Origin: Pseudisothecium myosuroides
Lineage: Eukaryota > Streptophyta > Bryopsida > Hypnales > Lembophyllaceae
Reading direction: 5' to 3'
DNA: 64,000 nt
Assembly: GCA_951799445.1 (NCBI GenBank)
Contig: OX637295.1
Span: 17,794,001-17,858,000 of the forward strand
In this document: positions 1 to 13,477 of the stretch, piece by piece
Layout: each line of letters opens with the position of its first letter
Position numbering within the stretch: position 1 is the first letter of the stretch
Made by a program: the position numbers and the translations under genes
The notes under the pieces: generated by a model
What the model was told of the DNA's origin: nothing
Database searches by the model: none
The model's input: the letters and a program-made list of their open reading frames with translations, nothing else

Positions 1-607
1 AGTCCTCTTATGAAGGAGGCCCTTTGCTTTCTTCACAAGGAACCGACACCCAAGCATCCTGCTTATTTTAACCCCTAAAGGACCAAGTGATCTGGAATTA
101 TTTTTTCCAAGTGATCTGGAATTTTTCAAGCATGTAGCCAACTTGCCTTGAAAAATGAATCTCTTTTCTAACCACCACCATGGACATTTTTTCATACAAA
201 TGTGACCTTGTGAAGTGCAGCTGTCCAATTGTTTGCAAGGCCAAAAAAAGACTTTTATTAATTCAAACGTTAATATCTTGCAATCTACATGGTGGAAAGT
301 TTTGAAATGTTTTCCACATCTTTTCAAACCAGTGTATTACAAGACCCTATAGACACATATGTCCCAATTTTTTTTTTTTTTTAATTTTTAATTTGGTACT
401 TGTACTAGAAATGACAATTTTAGTGAAAACAAAGTCAAAAACGTGTAGAGGTTAATGAGAGTTTATGATTTTGTACTTGGATATTGGAGGATCTTCTTGC
501 CTTCTTCAGAAGAGACTGACATCCAAGCATCCCGCTTATTTTAATGAGTGTATGATTTTGTACTTGGATATAGTATTGTAAGTCACTAAGGTCTAACACA
601 AATTGCC

Positions 608-895
608 ACCTAGATATCCAGCCATACATCCCAATTTATTTTTTTGAGATCTGGATGGGTTGTCAAGTCTTTGAATGACGTAATGGACCTTTGCTATTTG
701 ATAGATGACATAGAATCCTTCTATGTAAGCCACAAGTACAAAAATTTGACCTCCACTGAGGGCTCTTGGGTGTTTTCAGCAAATGATTTGCATGGTACCA
801 GAAAAGAACAACTTCTACAATGACCAACATAACCTTTGAAGATTAAGAAGGTTATGGTACATTTCAACCAAAGGGAAAATTATAGTGGTGAATTT
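608..895 (+). repeat. Dispersed direct repeat, copy 1
   Basis: About 290 bases closely match 4373-4665, from the shared start CTAGATATCCAGCCATACATCC to a shared end around AAGAAGGTTATGGTACA. The copies differ by substitutions and small indels, including an insertion in copy 2 near 4510. Neither copy has an intact frame. It looks like an old segmental copy or transposon remnant; the family is not recognised. Confidence 0.75.
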
Positions 896-3610
896 TAAAT
901 TTTGGAAGAATAATAAATTGAAATAATCCTTGCTTACTTAAATTTTTCTACTTTTGAAAATTTAGAATTGTGAAGCAGTATAATATAATGCCAAATTCTA
1001 ATTATTAGTGGGATGAATTAAACCCTTACTTCCATAAATCTTAAGAATATTTCATGAAAACATTAGAATCATGGGTGATAAGTTGAGTGAATTTTCTTTT
1101 GCAATGTGATGTTTAACTTTATAAGAAAATTGCAATGATGTGTCTTTCTACATATCACAATGTGTATAGCCAAAGGGTTGGAGATTTAAATCCAAAAACT
1201 TAAAATACACGAGGTGTTGATTTTCAAATTCACTAATACTCGTGTATAATTGCAGCCATTGACTCACACGGTCCCTGAAAGCAAAATTCAAGCGACAGTC
1301 GGCTCTGAATGATTAATTACTCCATAAGAATTTTGTAGCAATTTCAAAAATCTTAGTGATACAATTTGTAAAGGCTGGAAGTTTTTTCGTTTTCCCTTCA
1401 GAAGAATTTTGGGGCTCTTGTCTTGCATTTGTGCTAATTAAACACCTACAACTTGTTACAAAGTTGTCACTAAGTTTTTTTAAATCATTTGTGTGTAGTT
1501 GGTAGAAATTCAAAGTGAAAGAGAAACTAAGAGGCTACCGTACGTGAAGGTTTGATTTGGCAGTTGGGTGCCAAAATTGAGTTTCCACATTAGATTCTTA
1601 GGGATCCACGTCACCTCAGACCATTCACATGATGACATGTGTCACTTTTTTTCTTCCAAAAATGACTTAATTTCTGCCGAATCTCACCTTCACGTAAGGT
1701 ATCTCCAACAGAATGCTGAATTGCAGGGCAAATTTTCTAAGCTTCAAGATGAACTATAGATCTTTAAAAAAGGTATATTATCGTAAGCTCTTGTTTACCA
1801 ATAATAGATCTAGTTTGGTCATTTCAATCTGTAGGCTAAAATTGATTTGATGCAATTCATTGAGAAACAAGTTTGCCAAACTTGAATGGAAAGTTTTTGC
1901 AATGCACTGACAACATTGCATACTAAAAGCTTGTGATTTGGTCTTCTAACTAAATAAAGTTTTGGATGTCCTTCCAATAAATATTGTAGTGTGACATGGC
2001 TTTTGTTTATTTACTAATTCATTAATGTCAAAATCGAATGTTTATAAAAAGTTAAGAAACAAATAGTGAATTTTGTAGAAAATAAGTAAGAGTTTTGTCA
2101 AAAACTACACTAATAATAAAGGGCTAGTATTGAAAGGACTTAGAATTGGTGGCTACTATGACTACGGTAGGATGTATAAGTGTGCAATCCTTTGGCACTT
2201 GCTTAGATTAGCAAGAGTTAGCACAATATATGAATCACACCATTTGACATTCATATTCACAAATATCAAAATGCTTTTAATACATCACATATTCACTATT
2301 TATTCACTACACTGAATAGTGAAATTAGGTTGCTCCACACTAATTTCTCGACAATCTACTCTATATCAATCTGTATAACTACAGAAACAACCTATAGGAT
2401 GTTCTGAAATTAGGAAGAAAAAAAATTAGTTTGCCATCAAGGTGTAGTGGAAATTTGGCTAGTAGTTGAGATGTGCAGTTTTTTGCTAAATTATGACTAG
2501 AAGACAAAGAAGATCTTTGGAAAGTACAAAATGAAGATGGGAAAGTGTAAAGTCCCATTCCAGTCAACCATTTGAAGCACTTAACGTTGAACCCTAACTC
2601 ATTTAACAAACTCATTTGTGGCAACTTATGTTTACATTTGGCCTCCCAAGCTACTCAAATTCCCTGATTCCATTGGTATAAACGAGACTTGAGAGCTTAC
2701 AAGTTATCCAATTTGATGACTTCGTTGCTATCATGTCTTCCACGAGCTGGAGCATTCGAAGAAGCATGCGCTTGCAAAAGAGACATGTAGCAAAAGAGTG
2801 AGGAAAAGCAGATAGAAGGCGATGGCATAGGGACTTAGGGAGAATTGCACCTAAAAAATCATCAAAACCCAAAATTCTGAAATATTTTCTTTCACTTGTT
2901 TGTCACTTTCAAATTTTGACTTTGAAAATTCCAAAAAATCACAAAACATTAATGTTAAATTTTCCTCCAGGCATATCTATACATCTCTCTCTCCCTATTA
3001 GAATATGATAATTTATGATTTTCATGTGTCAAGAAGTGGAAAAAATAGTCTAGCTATAAATTTGACTTACTCCATGGACACTAGCATAAATGAACCGCTT
3101 TAGATAGATCCACCTTTTGGTAAATTGCACCCTTGCTAGAACAACCATCATAACTCTGTGGAGATCTCTAAAATCAAAATCTACATCTATTGTAGAAATA
3201 ATATTTAAACATCTACCAAAAACATTTTAATTGACCTTCCATAACTTTTGTATACAGTATCCTAATGTCACATTTTTTGGTGGGTTGAAACCTCCTTTCA
3301 TTTGCCCACAAATAAAATAATATGAAAAATGTGAGCAATCTATTTAATAATAGTGATGAGGCACAATAGCAAAAAGTGGTGGTTTGAGGGTACCCACCTT
3401 ATTTAATTATGACAACTACCTACCATATCCTAGCTTCATTTGACCATGTTGGCCACCCATTACAACTTGTTTCAAAGCACTTGTACAAGTTGGCGGTACT
3501 GGGTCATATACCTTAATCCCTACAGGAAGGAGGTGGTTGTATAAATACAACATGACATTGTGCATACTAAGCAAGCACTTTCATAGCAAAAAGATGAGTT
3601 TAATATTTGT

Positions 3611-3840
3611 CCACCTTTCAAGAGTATAAGGTGTGTGCATTGTAAACAATTAGCTCCAAAGCGTCCCCACATACTTGAAGGTTATGCATTGGAACAAGGC
3701 TTGTGACTTAAGTTTTTATTTTTATTTGTTTAGGATTCTTTCTTCCCTTCAAGAGTTTGAGATGTGTGCATTGTGAACAATTGGTTCAAAAGCATACCTA
3801 CATACTTGAAGGTTATGCATTGGAACAAAGCTCATAATTG
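3611..3840 (+). repeat. Imperfect tandem duplication, unit ~125 bp
   Basis: Two neighbouring copies share the phrase GTGTGCATTGTAAACAATT (GTGTGCATTGTGAACAATT in copy 2) and the end ACTTGAAGGTTATGCATTGG. No coding potential is seen. Confidence 0.7.
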
Positions 3841-4372
3841 GATTTCTTATTCATATGTATTTTTTCCTATAAAAATTCACAATAATAATAAAATTTTCCA
3901 AAGAAATATGAATTTTTTACTTGTGTTCCACATATGATTTCATCTCTAAAAATGAAAATAAAATTTGTCTTTCATTTAAAGTTGCTAAATCAATGTAATG
4001 AATAGGAATAGTGCATCCACTAAAAAGAAAGGCACAATTTCTTCTCCAAAAACCACCTCACAAAAGTTCTTCCCCTTTTTTGCCCCCCCCTTTACCTTTC
4101 ATTGCATTAACATCGATATCCACTGTGGCCATAGTCTACGTTGACCAAATTACTGTGAGTGTAAATTTGCCCTCTACAAAGGCCTTCCGTTGCCGAGCAA
4201 ATGTAGAAGTGACGAGAGGAACGACAGAAATTGTTCTGTGATGTAGTGGTGGTGTAGAGCCATTTTCCGCTAGACAAGCACGATGTGCCGTTGCCAAGAG
4301 CCTTGGAAACAACTGGTAGCGATGCTCATAGTAATATAAGTCACCAGGGTCTACTTGTACATCCAAATTGCC

Positions 4373-4665
4373 ATCTAGATATCCAGCCATACATCCAAAT
4401 ATCTTTTTTGAAATTTGGATGGATTATTAAGTCTTTGAGCGACATAGTGGACATGTATTATCTGGTAGATGACAAGGAATCCTTCTATGTAAGTCATAAG
4501 TATGGAAAGGAAAGGTCTTGCATAGAAATTTGACCTCCAATGAGGGCTCTTGGATGTTTCTAAGCAAATGATTTACATAGTACCACAAAAGAACAATTTC
4601 TACAATGACCAGCTTCTCCTTAAGCTTGAAAATTAAGAAGGTTATGGTACAGTTCAACCAAAGGA
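4373..4665 (+). repeat. Dispersed direct repeat, copy 2
   Basis: Partner of 608-895. It is not flanked by obvious terminal repeats, and the frame is interrupted. Confidence 0.75.
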
Positions 4666-5913
4666 AATTTATAAAATCATAGAAGATATAGAAGATTTCA
4701 AACCGTTGTGAGTACCATATTCACACCAAGGACACTATTGTAAACCTTGAAGGATGTTGAGGCCAAAAAATGGCTGATGTATGAGTCCATTGTTTACTGT
4801 AGAAACAAAGAATGCACCTATTGGTCCAATAATCAAAGCAATTGGGGTGACTACCTTGGTCATAGGGGGCCATGTCTTTTAAGGGTTTAATAAAACCAAG
4901 AGCTCTAATTGGAGGTCAAAATATTATACAAGACCTCCCCTTTTCACAAAATTTTAAGGATGAACAATTGCACTTTTATCTTATATAGAAAAATTCTTTA
5001 TCATCCATCAAACACTTAGTGTTTACACTTGGTGTTTACAAGGTTAAGGGTTAACCTTGATCCAATGTGGCCCATGACAAAGCACATGGGATATTTCTTG
5101 AAGTATGAATTTTGCTCGACAAAGACAAATAATTAATCGATGCCGCCAGAATTTACTTTATTTTGTTCTTCTCAACGTGAGAGATTTTTACAGCCAAATA
5201 TAACGAAAATTTACTGAAAGATGATTTGAGGCTGCAATCCTTCTGAAAATCTCCAAATCGATGCATAGGACTGATGTATCTCTCCCAATTCCGTCCCCTA
5301 TACACACTTAGCCAAGATTTGTGGGCTGAAATATTGGACAGATATACCTAGGAGACACAATGGGCATGCTTACCTAAACATGTTTTAAGCTGGATATGTC
5401 GGATATACGACATCAACCAACTAAAACTTTGAACCCTAGGAATTTGAGCATGTAACTCAAATAACGTATGTGTAAGTACATTGGAACCCCCGTTCAATAA
5501 ATGATCAGTAAAACAAGTATTCTGTTCAATGCAAATTGTATAGGTTTCACATTTCCTTTTCAGAAACACTAAAAAGGCCACTAGCAAGTGAAATGAGAAT
5601 GAGAATAAATAAATAAAACAGTCTCAGTTCTGTGGTAAGCTTCAAGTCCAATTGCTGAAAGAATGATTGTATTTGCGAAGGACAGTCCTCCCTGTCATCT
5701 GTGCCCCTGTATGGCTGTGAATCTCACTGCGGGGGGGAAGGGGCTTGTGAAACAGCTCGTGTCAGTTTGATCTAATCCCTCCTGCTGTCAATTTACCAAA
5801 TCGGCTAAACTACGGCAGACAAATTACTCTCCTGAAACCAAAAGTACAGTAAGAAAATCTATGACAAATCGAATGGAAAGAGAACAAAACCCAAGTACTA
5901 CAAACCTCTGTAT

Positions 5914-8900
5914 CTACTTTCCACGCCCGCGAGGTCTACCCCTTCCACGGGCTTTGGGAGCGCTCGCAGGAGCTTCTACTGGCGCAGGAGCCTCTTTAGC
6001 TGCTCGACCACCGCGGCCTTTCTTTGCAGGTGGTGATTCTTCAACGTGACCATTCTTCGTAGCTGCTCCCTTACCACGGCCACGACCCCGTCCAGCTGGT
6101 TTTCCGCGAGCTGTGAAAAAATGATGCCGATTACAAAACCGCAAAAAAAACGACGACCAACTCTTATCCTGAAAGAGATTCAACATGTAACCCTAAACCA
6201 GAAAACATGTACTATTGGCCATTTAGGCACTTAGCGGTTAACATAGCAACTTACAAAACAATACCTGTCATTCAGAAATTGAAGGTAGAAGGACCTACAA
6301 ATGAACACTTAAGCTATTTAGAGCAGTTTCCATTATTAAATTGTCATAAATGCTTTGCATCTTCTTCTACTATCTTCTTCCTATTGGTATAATTTTCTAC
6401 CTTTCTTGAACCCTCCATAATGATTTGTTGCAACTCCTATAGATATGGAATTGGCCACCTTTGGTCATTTAGACGCTTACGGATTAACCATTCAGTCCAA
6501 TATACCAAAAGAAAGAAGAAACTACAGGATACATTTTTGAACAATTAAAATATGTCTTTGAAGTAATTGTCATTATGAGTTCCCAAAGAGGGAATTTTTA
6601 TTTTTGGATCAGTCCCACCCTTTCAGACATAACATCATAATAAAGAACAGAGCCAGCACCTTTAGGTTGGGGTTCATCGCTGTCTTCGTCATCAAGCTCA
6701 ACTTCCTCGTCCTCTTCCTCGTCGGACTCTGATGATGAACCCTTTTTCTTCCCAGGCTTGCCACGTCCCTTAGCTGGGGTCTTACGCTTCTTGTCAGTAG
6801 AAGGAGCATCATCGTTATCCTTGCTTTCAGGGACTGCCACAATGACACATCACGATGTGAAAAATCATTCCCGCGCATTTCGAAACAAGATGACACCTTC
6901 CATTCCATTACAAACTCAGTGAAGTGAAAACGACCTAATCGCCTCTTCAATGACAAAGATTCTGAAATATGAGCTGTACCTTGCATGCTGTCCACACCCT
7001 CGAAGATTTCAAACTGCGAACACAATCAAGGGAATGTAAGATATAAACATTCTACAAAACAAAGGGAGTTACTTTGTAGAATTCTAAAACAGGTGCAGTA
7101 ATAGTCGAATCAAAAATCAAGCACCCCCTGGGCGGGAGGCTATGATCCGAATAGGGATGTTGCCCTACCTTCCATTGATAAATAGCCTCCAGCATTAATT
7201 ACAGCAGATTCCATGTCGGTCTCTAAACTAATGTGTAAAGCTCCAATAAAAAATTCAATGGAATACAAAACCATATTCTCACAACTTAAAACGTTCAAGA
7301 CTGTCACCTGCTCCAATTTGTCACCATTTTTCTGAGTATCCACTATAATCAGGGAATGTCCCAATCCACAAGCAACACTGCACAAAAACCAAGTATACAC
7401 TCGTAAGGCATTATTGCAACAAAGTAATGAACAGATCTCAAGCTATTAAGTGAGAAAAAACATCTCCGATAAGGGATCAGGACCTGATGGTGTGGAAGCC
7501 CTCGAGTGCATCGACCTTCTTTGGATTTGCAGACGACCTGAACAAACAGGAGCCTGTCAGCCCTATTGTTGAAGGCCATACAAGATCAATCAGTAGTACA
7601 AAACATATCCCAATAGAACCACCCTGCAGGCAGGAAATGGGGCTTCAAAAATTGAAGCGAATGAAGACACTTGACATGAATTTCACAAGTTCAATAGGAT
7701 GCAGGGTGCCCAGTTAATGCAACTCAAAACACCCTAAAAGCCGAACCAAAGGAATACAAGAAAAAGAAAATACATACTTGGGACCTGTGGGTCCATAACC
7801 GAGCTCTCCATATTGAGCTGTGCCCCAACTTATGCAGGAATCCTCAGCTGCCGCAAAACTGCTCGTATTTCCAGAGTCCATGCTCCTAATATTCCACCCA
7901 CTTTGAAAATACAAACGAACAGACAAGAAAGTGAGGACACCAATGAAAATTTTGGACATACACAATTGAAACGAAAACGATAGTTTTGCAAAAGTAAATG
8001 TTCAAATTCGAACGTCACCAATTAGAACTTTCAGAAGCTAAAGTATTCCAAACCTCCTGTAACCACCTACTCAATAACAACACAACTTATGATAGACAGT
8101 CGGGCGATAATCACAAGGGCCTAACCTTAGGTCAAGGACAGGCTTGGGATACATCCAATTTTCTCCTGTAGTCTTCACACGACCCCACATGTATAACTGC
8201 CCACCAGCTGCAACCCATATATATAGTAAGGTTAACATCGATTACTTGAAATTCAAACCATCAGTTATCCTGATAATGAAAAATACCTTAAAGAAAACCA
8301 ATAAAATTCATGCATCGAGCAGATTCATAAATATCAAACCACGAGCACCAGCTTATTACATGCTTTTGTAAAAATTATTACAGCTTATTACATACATAAA
8401 AATCATCACCGTGACTGCGGACTGATTCCAGTTATTTGAAGTAAAATGTAACAGGATTTCCTCCATACGACACAATGAAAAATCTGAAGAACTATCAACA
8501 TGTTAATATTCTGAAAGAATTACCAGCGGTGGCCGCAGAATATGCTGAGCCAGCAGCAACGACAGCTGTGGGAGGAATAATATTGCCGCGCTGAAATACC
8601 TCTACCAAGCGGGGAATCCACTCATCTTTTTGCACCTTATGTCCCAACCTACACAGTCCTCCATATGTGAGCATGAACTAGATTGTAAAGACGGTAAAGC
8701 TCAGTAGATTGATTTATAATACAAAAACATTTAATATCCAACTCTTCCAGATTTAAGACTTCCATGTAAATGTTACATTTGACCTTTTAACTTGCAATGA
8801 GAAATACGTATAAGTGCACCTTGTTCAACAGGATTGAAAACAAGACTTATAAAGCTGGGTAGCATAAGACTTCAATATTCCAAACTATTGTGATTGACAA

Positions 8901-11900
8901 AAAAATCAAGTGTACCGGCAATACATGCCGACCAGAGACAACTCTGTATCTGCTACATAATCTCTTTGAGGATACATGCAAACCGATTCAGAATATTACC
9001 TGCCATGCCCTCCAAATCCCCACCTGCACAACCCCAAAAAGATACCCCGAAGAGATGACCAAACATGCATTGATAAGCCCACAATCGTGAAAAAATAGAG
9101 CAGCAGATAAATATCTAAAATGTGAACCAAAATTGGGCTGAGCTGAATGCCATGACCTGTAATTAGGCATCTGAGGAGGAACTTCAGGATTAACTAATAG
9201 AAATATAAGATTATGCACCACTATAACCTTGAACTTGACAGTAATATGCAATAACCCTAATGAGCGAACTTAGAGCAAACTGATGAGCTACAGTAGACAT
9301 GAAGACGAGCGAAAAACTCACGTGTAGACGAAGCCCTCCGAGTCCACAGCAACTGCAAGGATATAACGCACTCTGTGTTAAACCAAAGATTCCCAGATCG
9401 TGATGTATCGCACCCACAAAACTTCCAACGTATGCGCCTAAAAAATTGGTTTTAGCATGTGTAACGTTCGATGTTCAACAATTCCCCCCAGAAATAAACA
9501 ATTACACTCTCTGCGTGTAATTACAAAGTCCTTCCGCTGAGGATTTCCAACGACTTTATACTTGCATTGAGCAATTGACAGTTTTCACCAACAGAAAAGA
9601 AAGAAAGAGGGTTGCATGAAAAAAGAACAGACCAGTGTGATTATTGCCGCAAGCAACCTTCGTGATGTTCTTGGAAGCAATAGCTGCAATAGCGCGTGGT
9701 CGGGGCTGTGCTTCATGCACTAACTTCACAGAGCTTTCCTTTGCATTATACTGGAACACCAAATTGAGGAAACAACCATAATAAAAATCGAGAGAAATAC
9801 CAACCTGCTGCGCAATACTCAAACCCACGCTTCACTAACACATTGAACACGCAAAACATAGGTTGTGATTGCCTTTGAAAGTTCCAAACTTAATCCAATA
9901 TTGTCAGAAACCTTCCCTGTTACTCATATCAATACCAAGCTTCTTCGGGCATGATGAGACAGAAAGTAGACCATAAGATCTGTTATGCCAAAACCTACCT
10001 CGTTGTCGGTCCCATGCCCAAGTTGACCATACTGTGGCAGACCTGCCGATCTGTTCCCCATTAACACACAAACGCACGTCAACATGATAGTCAACAAATC
10101 TCTCCAGTTCCAGAGTACCGACCTCGATTGAAAATAAAAAAGTGCTTCCAATAACAGCAGCGTAGATCCTCATACAGAAATTCCAACACATCAAATGACA
10201 CTCAAGAAACCAAAATCGTCCTCAAATGAACTACCAAAAGATTGCAATCAGGGAGGGAAGCATCCGCGTTAAGCCCATAGCACACCTCAACGTAGAACAG
10301 TAACAAACTTACACAATGCTAGAGCCACTGACAGAAGTAAGCCACATGGTGAAGTCAGCACCACAGCTAACATGTGTGGCATCTGTCACCAAACACTTGA
10401 CGGGAGACTTTTCGAATTCTGCAATGTAGCAAAGAAAAAACTCGTCAGAGGCAACTCAAAGTAATATGTCACACCACAGATATAAACCACATTGCAATAA
10501 TTATATCAAGCCATCACGGCATTGCAGGTAAGAAATGGGTATAGTAGGCTAACCTTCTTTACAGTTGCCGGAGCCTAATTGACCATGCTTGTTAAAACCA
10601 AACCCTAACGACTGTCCATCAGCTGTGACAACTACAGTATGTTGGCGGCCCAAAGATGCTTTCACCACTTTATGCCTGATGCACATAGAAGAAGTTAGAT
10701 GAAATTGAAAGGAAGTAGTATAAAAAGCGCAAGACAATTCCGGCTAGAAGACCTCAAACTTTGAAATTAAACAAAGAGAAGAAAATTACCCCACATTAGA
10801 AACAAAGAAAAACATGCCATCTCGGATTTCTACTGAAAAATGCATGCAGCAGAAAGTTCCGAAAACACCAATCACCATCGAATTCGCAATACCTGGCTAG
10901 TGACGCAACAATAGTTGGTGTGTTCCTCGTGTATATATCTCCATGGCCTAGTTGCCCTTTCTGTCAGGGACGTCAAATAAGCATCAACCGAACGTTTCTA
11001 CTCATTAATAATAACGGAATACAGAAATATCTACTACATCTGGCTTCGGCCGTAGGTTTACATGGCCTGGTCAGATGAAACTCGTCTGCGACGTTGCCAA
11101 CCAACAAAACTGGCACCATAGATAATTAAATAACTGGTTCGGAACATTCTATTAGTAGATAGCGATTGCATCTTTGATATTACAAGCGGTAAAGTTAAGG
11201 CCAAAGTACCTCATTTCGACCCCATGTGTAAGTCCTACCGTCCGCATCAAGAGCTAAAGCATGGCATGCGGCTGCACATATGTCAACCACATATCAACCT
11301 TCACGTCAATGACATCATACATATAAAATGCTTGACCAAATCAACTTCACCCCTTTTAGCCCACCCATGCCATCCTCGGCATCAAAATACTGGAGTGCGG
11401 GGCATTCTTCTTCATTCCATGACAGAAAGCTCACAATAGCCTTGCATCAGGCTAGCCAATTCGACTCCGACCTCATACTTTCCTGGTCATCCACAAGAAG
11501 CGGTATGCTTCTCTTGGGTATGATTTTCTTAGTTTCTTTTTATTCAAGATACTAGAATAAAAGTACGAAAAGCAGGTAGTCGCACAAAACGAAAAAATTA
11601 AGAGGAGATTTCTGCACGACTTCCTTCATTATGATATGAGTTTCATAAAAAGTAAAGCTCGGAAGAAAAGACTTCGCAAGAGTAGTAAGAAGCAACTCGC
11701 CAACTAAGATAACGAGATCGATCTTCACCACGAAGACTAAATCCCACACACAAACAGTGCGATGGAGAATTGACACCGACAGTAAACCTTTAAGAAAGGA
11801 GCAGGGAGTCAAAATTAAGAGTAAATGACTGAACTTGCAGAGCTACAACGAGTCTTCAACGAGTCATCCCTTCGTCTAACCTTGAACGCAGGAGTTCCAG

Positions 11901-13107
11901 TCACGACACGCCATGTACCTCGACCACACTAATCCCAATGCTCTAACTCGATCACCAGAACATGCAATGTCGCAGAGTCGATATTCCTCATTGCAACGAA
12001 ACGCGAATCGAAATCGAGAAAACACCAAAAAAGAAAAGAAAAATGCCGTCCACAATTCCAAAACGTAAACCCCTGACTCCACGCTCAATGCCACAAAAAA
12101 CACAAAAAAACCCCTCGTAATCAACACCAAAACCACTCAAACACAACAAAACTCCAACTCCCCTCACAAAATTTCAAAACTCCAAAAAAGTAGGAAAAAC
12201 GCTAAAAACGTCGAAAACTGAAATGCAGGTGCCTAGGCAAAAACCTCGACCACCTTAATCCAATACTCGATCACCAGCTTTTCAAAACATTCAGTGATAG
12301 CATAGTCATTATTCCTCGTAGCAACAGAACGCTCATCGAAAACACCATAACAACACCAAAAAAAACGCAAAAAAAAACATACACATCCAACATTTCCAAA
12401 ACCTTAACCCCCGACTCCACACTCAATGCCACAAAAAACAGCAAAAAACAACACCAAAACATCAAAAACCTCACTCAAACACACACACCTCTCCAAATTT
12501 CTCCAAAACTTCAAAAAAAGTCGAAAACACGCCTTTTATTTTAAAAAAGAAAACTCAGAAAACAGGCAAAACAATCAATGCACTCAACATTTCCAAAACC
12601 TTAACCCCCGACTCCCCACTCAATGCCACACAAAACAACCAAAAAAAACACCAAAACACCAAAAGCCTCACACTCACACACACAAACCTCTCCAAATTTC
12701 TCCAAAACTTCAAAAAAAGTCGAGAAGACGCTTTTTATTTTAAAAAAGAAAACTCAGAAAGAAGAAAAAAGAAATAAAACATGTCATAACAGGAACAGGA
12801 ATACGCAAGGCAAGGCTAGGCAAGGCAAGGCGATGCAAGGCGAAGGCCAGGTAATAAGGCGAGGCAAAGGGGACGTACTTGCGCCCCCGGCGATGAAGAC
12901 GATCGGCACGCCACACAACGCTTTGATTCGCGCGGGGAGAGCTAACGAAGTGGAGCCGTCGTTCGACTGCTTGCGGCCGACGGTCTCCCATGAAGTGCTG
13001 CCGCAGAACAGAAGCTCACCAGCAGGAGGACCTGATGCGACGACCTTGTTGTTGTTGTTGTTGTTGGCTTCGCCGTCTTCTGCCGAAGCCTGCACCGTGT
13101 CCGCCAT
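5914..13107 (-). CDS. RCC2: RCC2-like RCC1-repeat protein with AT-hook-like tail, 17 exons
   Basis: Exons: 13107-12879, 11271-11210, 10960-10893, 10675-10554, 10418-10313, 10050-9999, 9750-9633, 9352-9322, 9023-9000, 8648-8524, 8207-8126, 7900-7778, 7537-7484, 7377-7308, 7013-6980, 6833-6660, 6110-5914; 556 aa, all junctions GT-AG and in phase. RCC1-type beta-propeller repeats fill about residues 25-430 (YTWGRNEKGQLGHGD, YGQLGHGTDNE, CGNNHT, GELGYGPTGPK). The start LLFCGSTSWETVGRK and the block ISWG..QYGELGYG resemble animal RCC2/TD-60 and its plant homologues rather than UVR8 or RCC1. Family members bind chromatin or small GTPases; exact role here is inferred. Residues 434-491 are lysine-rich then strongly acidic, and 492-556 carry repeated GRGRP/RGRG AT-hook-like motifs, suggesting nuclear DNA binding. 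Intron 1 is long (1.6 kb) and holds tandem repeats. The start was chosen as the first ATG leading directly into the conserved N-terminus. Confidence 0.9.
11915..12780. repeat. Degenerate tandem repeat inside RCC2-like intron 1
   Basis: Two copies of a ~327-bp unit begin near 11915 and 12242 (shared ACCTCGACCAC...TAATCC and CTCGATCACCAG). A partial third copy begins near 12553, sharing CAACATTTCCAAAACCTTAA at 12388 and 12588. Extremely C/A-rich on the plus strand. Long open frames here (for example 12623-13339) result from this composition. Confidence 0.75.
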
Positions 13108-13477
13108 TGGAGAGAGGCAATGCGAGAGAGGAAGGGAACGGCGAAAGGGGGAAGACGAAACCCTGAGGAGGCTGGCTGGCTGGCTATGGCGGACGCGGCA
13201 AGAGAGAATGCGCAATGACGACGACAACGACGACGACGACGATGCCCAGGCAAGCAACAAACTAATGTGTTACGCTAAGCAGCAACGATGGTGTGGGCGG
13301 GGGCATCTTCACCAATCGCAACTGGAGGAGGAGTCGTAGTCGCCATTTCAAAATTTTCTTTTCTAAGTGAATTCTTTCTAATTTGGAAATTTGGGAAATT
13401 TGGAAATGGAAATTGTGAACATTGAAAGATGTTTGAACGTTTTTAAATTTGGGATTCCTATTTATTTTTTTGCAACT

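Larger units (their letters stand above)
1..5913. other. Gene-free AT-rich intergenic region
   Basis: I see no convincing gene here. Open frames are short (under about 90 codons), lack recognisable domains and are not joined by consistent splice sites. The stretch holds old duplicated sequence listed separately (608-895 with 4373-4665; 3611-3840) and a terminal-repeat-like motif TTTAACCCCTAAAGGACC at about 65-83 that matches the ends of the TIR elements near 55 and 59.6 kb. A phrase around 37-63 (CCAAGCATCCTGCTTATTTT) recurs around 521-545. The last few hundred bases before 5914 are probably the 3' UTR of the RCC2-like gene on the minus strand. Confidence 0.6.

Noticed and set aside
12623..13339. 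238-codon plus-strand frame, longest single frame near the RCC2-like start
   Set aside because: It is antisense to RCC2-like exon 1 and otherwise lies in the C/A-rich intronic tandem repeat; low-complexity product, no domain.
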